A stretch of DNA of 9,656 bases, taken from positions 1 through 9,656 of the forward strand of contig PUMX01000025.1 in NCBI GenBank assembly GCA_003552485.1, in the 5' to 3' direction. Below the pieces are notes generated by a model, which was not told the origin of the DNA, did not search any database, and worked only from the letters and a program-made list of their open reading frames with translations. Positions within the stretch are counted from its first letter, which is position 1, and each line of letters begins with the position of its first letter. Position numbers and translations under genes: made by a program. The DNA is from Candidatus Hydrogenedentota bacterium. Its GTDB lineage: Bacteria > Hydrogenedentota > Hydrogenedentia > Hydrogenedentales > SLHB01. Shown here one piece after another: positions 7,064-9,656 of this stretch.

Positions 7064-7930
7064 ATGATAGCGAAGCTCATCATTACGATAGGGGTCGCCG
7101 TGGCCTTTGGAGCGACGGGCGGCGTTGTAATAACCCATCAGCGCCTCGCTTCCGAGGTCCAGTCGTTGCAAGAGGCTAATGAGCAATTGGAGATCAACCA
7201 ATCCAAACTCGAGCGCCAGGCCGCACACGCCGAGGAGCGCGCTGATCGGCTGGACCGGATCAACGGTGAATTGCGCGCGCAGGCCGCCACGCTGACGCAA
7301 CGGCTTGAACAGGCGCAGGAGGCGCAGCAGGCCGCAGCAGAAGAGGAGAGTGAGGATTCCGAGATGCTCGCCACGGAACTCGATATGGACGAGGGCGAGA
7401 CGCCAGCCCCCGATGCGCCGGGGCGGCAACAAGCGGCCATGGCCGGACGCGACCGCGGCGAACGCCGGGGACGCGACGACGGGCTGACAGACGAGGAGCG
7501 GGCTGAACGGCGCGAGCAGTGGCGCGAGCGGGTGGATGAGCGGATAAGCTCGATGCGCGCTGAACTGCAAGAAACCATGGACGAACGCATCCGTTCCACC
7601 AACGATCCGGCGGCTCGGCGGCGGTTGGCCGAGATTGCGGAGTACAGCCAGGATCTCTTCGATTGGGGGCGTCTTATTCGCGAGGCGGAAGGCGAGGAGC
7701 GGGATGCTTACCGCCAACATATGCGCGAAACCACCTCACACGTGCGCAGCTTGGTGGAAGAGCAACGCGAACACATGTTGCGCGACCTGGCCAGCGAATA
7801 CGGCATCACGGATCCGCAGCAGCAACGTTCATTCCTGCGCCAGCTCGAACGCACCCAAAGCGACGAATTCTTCGAGCGCGACATCCCCGTCTCAAGCCGG
7901 GTAATGCGCGGTATGCGGCGGCGCCGGTAG
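7064..7930 (+). CDS. Membrane-anchored coiled-coil protein of unknown function
   Basis: I do not recognise this 288-residue protein. Residues 3-24 form one hydrophobic segment without a clear cleavage site, so it is probably an N-terminal membrane anchor with the rest in the periplasm. Residues about 27-95 are a heptad-like coiled coil rich in Gln, Glu, Ala and Leu. Residues 92-115 are strongly acidic, then a Gly/Arg-rich linker (120-140) leads to a second, mostly helical charged region (141-272) that starts 'LTDEERAERREQWRERVDER'. The tail ends in MRGMRRRR. The helical, LTxxE-starting second half recalls periplasmic CpxP/LTXXQ-type proteins, but the match is only in style. GAGGTGA at 7051-7057 lies six bases before the ATG and supports the start. 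It is divergent from the carbamoyltransferase-like operon and convergent with the membrane protein gene downstream. Confidence 0.8.
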   Translation: MIAKLIITIGVAVAFGATGGVVITHQRLASEVQSLQEANEQLEINQSKLERQAAHAEERADRLDRINGELRAQAATLTQRLEQAQEAQQAAAEEESEDSEMLATELDMDEGETPAPDAPGRQQAAMAGRDRGERRGRDDGLTDEERAERREQWRERVDERISSMRAELQETMDERIRSTNDPAARRRLAEIAEYSQDLFDWGRLIREAEGEERDAYRQHMRETTSHVRSLVEEQREHMLRDLASEYGITDPQQQRSFLRQLERTQSDEFFERDIPVSSRVMRGMRRRR

Positions 7931-7932
7931 TA

Positions 7933-7980
7933 GCGCACGCGCGGGGTCCAGCCAAGCCGCGGGCGCGCCAGTCCTTGTTT
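7933..7980. terminator. Possible terminator between convergent genes
   Basis: CGCGG (7940-7944) and CCGCG (7957-7961) pair, with a further GCGC/GCGC pairing outside after a small internal loop, followed on the + strand by TTGTTT at 7975-7980. This lies between the stop of the + gene at 7930 and the stop of the - gene at 7979-7981. The stem is imperfect and the T-run is broken, so the call is weak. Confidence 0.3.
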
Positions 7981-8950
7981 AGGCCGGCTTGTCGGCCCCC
8001 GGCGCCCACTGTTCGGGCGGGCGGTGGTAGATGGGCACGCCGTAGGTGCGCTGAAAGTTCGCTCCGGGCGCGTCCACCTCGACTTCGAGTTCCCAATAGC
8101 TGGGCGGGTCACCGCGCAGGTTTGTCGAGGGCGCGTTGGCGGGAACGTTAAACGCCATACCCTGTTCGGCGTCGGGAGCGAAGCGGTCTCCATCGTCGAT
8201 TGTGAATGAGGCCGCCCACAGTTCGATGGGTTCGTATCTGACGTCAATATGGTCGCGCCGCTGAACCTCGCGCCGCTCCTCCTCGACGTAACGCAGGGTG
8301 AACTTGATGGTGTTATACGGGTTGAAGCCCCGTTGCGTTCCCCACGCCAAGTCGATTTGCTCGCCGGGATAAAAGGGAAAGCGCCCGTACCGCAGCCACG
8401 TAGTTCCGTACTTGAGATGGCGGCGCAGTTCCCTCACAAACGTGATCGACATCCACACCCCGGCCAGCCCGACAAATAAGAGGACTACAGAGCTACGGGA
8501 ATCCAAGGCCACCAAGATGAGAGCCGGGGGCGTAGATAACGCGAGGAAGCCCAGCACATATAGCGCCGCCAGCACTTCGCCCGCGCTGCTGATGCGGAAT
8601 TCGCGCGGGTTCCAGTCGAAATCGAAGAACCATGGTTGGCTGGGATCGGATTTCCTGTGTTTGAAGAACGAGCGCAGGTTATCCTTGAAGATGAGGAACA
8701 GGCCGAAACCGAACATAAAGACCGCGCCGGCAATGCAAAGCATCATTGCGCGGGGAACCGATTGCTGCGGCGGCGCCGGCAGCAGCCCGAACTCCCACAG
8801 CGCCAGTCCAATTGCGCCCAAGGCCACCATAAGGCCAAAGGGGACGAAGAAAAACGCCCACAAGCGGAACCGCCCCTCCGGCCCGCGCCCCTTGCGCCCA
8901 AATCCGGTGAGGCGCCGGGGATTCCGAGTGAACTGCCGGCCCTGCTCCAT
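7979..8950 (-). CDS. Four-helix membrane protein, DUF3592-like, function unknown
   Basis: The 323-residue product has a basic N-terminus and four likely membrane helices at about 30-54, 67-88, 123-148 and 153-172, in two hairpins. A soluble segment between helices 2 and 3 carries 'DPSQPWFFDFDWNPREFRIS', resembling the PW...W segment seen in DUF3592-type membrane proteins. After helix 4 comes a soluble region of about 150 residues predicted to be beta-rich: 'LRYGRFPFYPGEQIDLAW', 'FNVPANAPSTN', 'SYWELEVEVDAPGANFQRTY', 'GVPIYH'. This pattern of a VP..AP motif followed by a W-x-L-E-V strand is shared with that family and suggests an immunoglobulin- or arrestin-like sandwich. No function is established. 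AAGGAGG at 8955-8961, four bases before the ATG at 8950, gives a strong start. The product is probably in the inner membrane. Family placement comes from motif memory and is moderately sure. Confidence 0.8.
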   Translation of the reverse strand: MEQGRQFTRNPRRLTGFGRKGRGPEGRFRLWAFFFVPFGLMVALGAIGLALWEFGLLPAPPQQSVPRAMMLCIAGAVFMFGFGLFLIFKDNLRSFFKHRKSDPSQPWFFDFDWNPREFRISSAGEVLAALYVLGFLALSTPPALILVALDSRSSVVLLFVGLAGVWMSITFVRELRRHLKYGTTWLRYGRFPFYPGEQIDLAWGTQRGFNPYNTIKFTLRYVEEERREVQRRDHIDVRYEPIELWAASFTIDDGDRFAPDAEQGMAFNVPANAPSTNLRGDPPSYWELEVEVDAPGANFQRTYGVPIYHRPPEQWAPGADKPA

Positions 8951-8960
8951 GCGCCCTCCT

Positions 8961-8971
8961 TGACTCAGTCA
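8961..8971. promoter_or_regulatory. Palindrome TGACTCAGTCA touching the ribosome binding site
   Basis: This is a perfect 11-base palindrome (TGACT C AGTCA) whose left end meets the Shine-Dalgarno sequence (8955-8961) of the membrane protein gene on the - strand. It could be a binding site for a dimeric repressor or a small RNA fold near the start. No -10 box was found next to it. Confidence 0.3.
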
Positions 8972-9024
8972 GTAGGCGTACGGCGTCCAATACCGCGTCA
9001 ATTGAATTCGAGGGACTGCGCGCG

Positions 9025-9180
9025 TTGCAACGAGCCCGCGAGTTCGATCCGGATCTCGATCATCTTCCGCCATTGACAGGCCGTCTGTTGGCGGTCGCGC
9101 TCTCTACGCTGTCGCGCATGTCCGTACGGGCGATTGCCCAACGAGTCATCAAGGGTGAACATGAGCAACTATGGGAATAG
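9025..9180 (+). CDS. Possible small protein or gene remnant (51 aa)
   Basis: A frame open from 8932 ends at TAG 9178-9180. Starting at TTG 9025, which has GAGGGA at 9010-9015 nine bases upstream, it gives 51 residues with a protein-like make-up: an acidic stretch 'REFDPDLDHLPPL', a hydrophobic helix 'GRLLAVALSTLSRM', then 'SVRAIAQRVIKGEHEQLWE'. I recognise no family. GC at third positions is about 60 percent over the last 58 codons by hand count, modest for this genome, so it could equally be the decayed 3' end of an older gene or chance. It lacks an ATG before residue 32. Confidence 0.2.
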   Translation: MQRAREFDPDLDHLPPLTGRLLAVALSTLSRMSVRAIAQRVIKGEHEQLWE

Positions 9181-9333
9181 GCCTGTCCGCGCTGTGAAGC
9201 CCCCGGATCCCCATACTGTCTTCAGGGTCCATATTCGTTTCGGTCTTATCCGGAACTCCCGCCATTCGTGCGCATCCATGAGGTCCGCTCCAAGGCTCGC
9301 TGCTCAGCGCATCTGGGGCTATCTAATGGCGCC

Positions 9334-9342
9334 AGTATATCA
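9334..9342 (-). promoter_or_regulatory. Extended -10 promoter candidate on the - strand
   Basis: On the - strand TGA precedes TATACT, matching TGnTATAAT with one change. No -35 box stands at 17 bases. It lies just after the brnA stop and would start a transcript near 9327 reading toward the membrane protein gene, with a long leader of about 375 bases. Confidence 0.3.
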
Positions 9343-9350
9343 CGTTGCGG

Positions 9351-9365
9351 GAATAGCCGCTATTC
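9351..9365 (-). repeat. Inverted repeat at the end of brnA
   Basis: GAATAGC (9351-9357) and GCTATTC (9359-9365) are perfect reverse complements around one base and can form a six-pair stem with a CCG loop on the plus strand or CGG on the minus strand. An alternative outer pairing joins CGGGAA and TTCCCG. The brnA stop (9360-9362) lies inside it. There is no T-run after it on the - strand, so it may protect the 3' end rather than terminate. Confidence 0.3.
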
Positions 9366-9656
9366 GCTTTCCCGTTTGCGCGCTTCCATGTATTTGCGCA
9401 ATACGGCGTTCATCCGCGTTTGGTATCCGGGCCCCTGTGCGCGGAACCAGTCGACGATGTCGCGGTCAAAACGAACGGTCAATTGTTTCTTCGACGGCGG
9501 AAGGCCGATCTCCGCCTTCGCCCAATCGAAGGACTCCGCCTCGTCGCGGGCCTGCGTCTCAATTTCCGCGTCTGACATTCGGCGCACGCGCTCCACATCC
9601 GTGCGGTCCTCCCCGCGCCGACGCATAGCCTCAAGCTCCTCCGCCGAATAACGCAC
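9360..9656 (-). CDS. brnA: BrnA-family ribbon-helix-helix antitoxin (5' end at the window edge)
   Basis: The 98 residues match BrnA antitoxins of type II BrnT/BrnA systems: a variable N-terminal part beginning 'MRYSAEELEAMRRRGEDRTD', then the conserved 'SKKQLTVRFDRDIVDWFRAQ' and 'GPGYQTRMNAVLRKYM' (about 55-90). The latter forms the DNA-binding ribbon-helix-helix dimer that represses its own operon and neutralises the BrnT ribonuclease. GTG at 9654-9656 could be the start, but it is the last codon in the window, so the true start may lie upstream of it. In known operons brnT precedes brnA, so the toxin gene is expected just past base 9656. Only the antitoxin is seen here. Confidence 0.85.
   Translation of the reverse strand: MRYSAEELEAMRRRGEDRTDVERVRRMSDAEIETQARDEAESFDWAKAEIGLPPSKKQLTVRFDRDIVDWFRAQGPGYQTRMNAVLRKYMEARKRESE

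Larger units (their letters stand above)
8951..9359. other. Gap between the membrane protein gene and brnA
   Basis: These 409 bases hold no securely identified gene. They contain the palindrome at 8961-8971, a possible small + strand ORF at 9025-9180, an extended -10 candidate on the - strand at 9334-9342, and a hairpin at 9351-9365 that overlaps the brnA stop codon. The part from about 9181 to 9330 is less GC-rich than the neighbouring genes, and I see nothing clear in it. Confidence 0.5.

Noticed and set aside
9169..9279. 36-residue - strand ORF with ATG at 9279 and a GGAG eight bases upstream
   Set aside because: It uses many codons that are rare in this GC-rich genome (ATA twice, AGA, several ending in A) and has no protein-like pattern; it also overlaps the end of the small + frame.

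Overview
The window looks like a GC-rich chromosome segment from a Gram-negative-type (diderm) bacterium. Evidence for an outer membrane is a TolC-family efflux protein with a signal peptide. Most genes have clear purine-rich ribosome binding sites. The mix of genes (STAS anti-anti-sigma factor, SLC13 permease with RCK domains, degenerate carbamoyltransferase, BrnA antitoxin) would suit an environmental lineage such as Hydrogenedentota, Planctomycetota or Deltaproteobacteria in the old sense, but nothing here fixes the phylum. No rRNA, tRNA, CRISPR array, IS element or phage gene was found.

Left part, 1-4035, all on the + strand. The 3' end of a STAS-domain gene (1-208) is followed by a 394-base non-coding stretch. 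That stretch holds a good sigma70-type promoter (TTGACC, 17 bases, TATGAT), whose -35 lies in a direct repeat, and a GC-rich leader hairpin. It leads into a TolC-like outer membrane channel (603-2114). After a 106-base gap comes an SLC13/DASS-type permease with two central RCK_C (TrkA-C) domains (2221-4035).

Centre, 4097-6761, on the - strand. A two-gene operon reads leftward: a carbamoyltransferase-family (NodU/CmcH) protein of about 587 residues whose catalytic signatures are all replaced, then a Dam-type adenine DNA methyltransferase. The methyltransferase appears to start at a TTG inside the end of the first gene, so the two reading frames overlap by about 50 bases and are probably translationally coupled. 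This pair is the most interesting item in the window.

Right part. A divergent + gene (7064-7930) encodes a membrane-anchored, highly charged coiled-coil protein of unknown function. It converges on a four-helix membrane protein (7979-8950, -) with a C-terminal beta-rich region similar to DUF3592-type proteins. A 409-base stretch follows that contains a possible small ORF (9025-9180, +), an extended -10 promoter candidate and a hairpin. The window ends in a BrnA-type ribbon-helix-helix antitoxin gene (9360-9656, -), whose BrnT toxin partner would lie just beyond the right edge.
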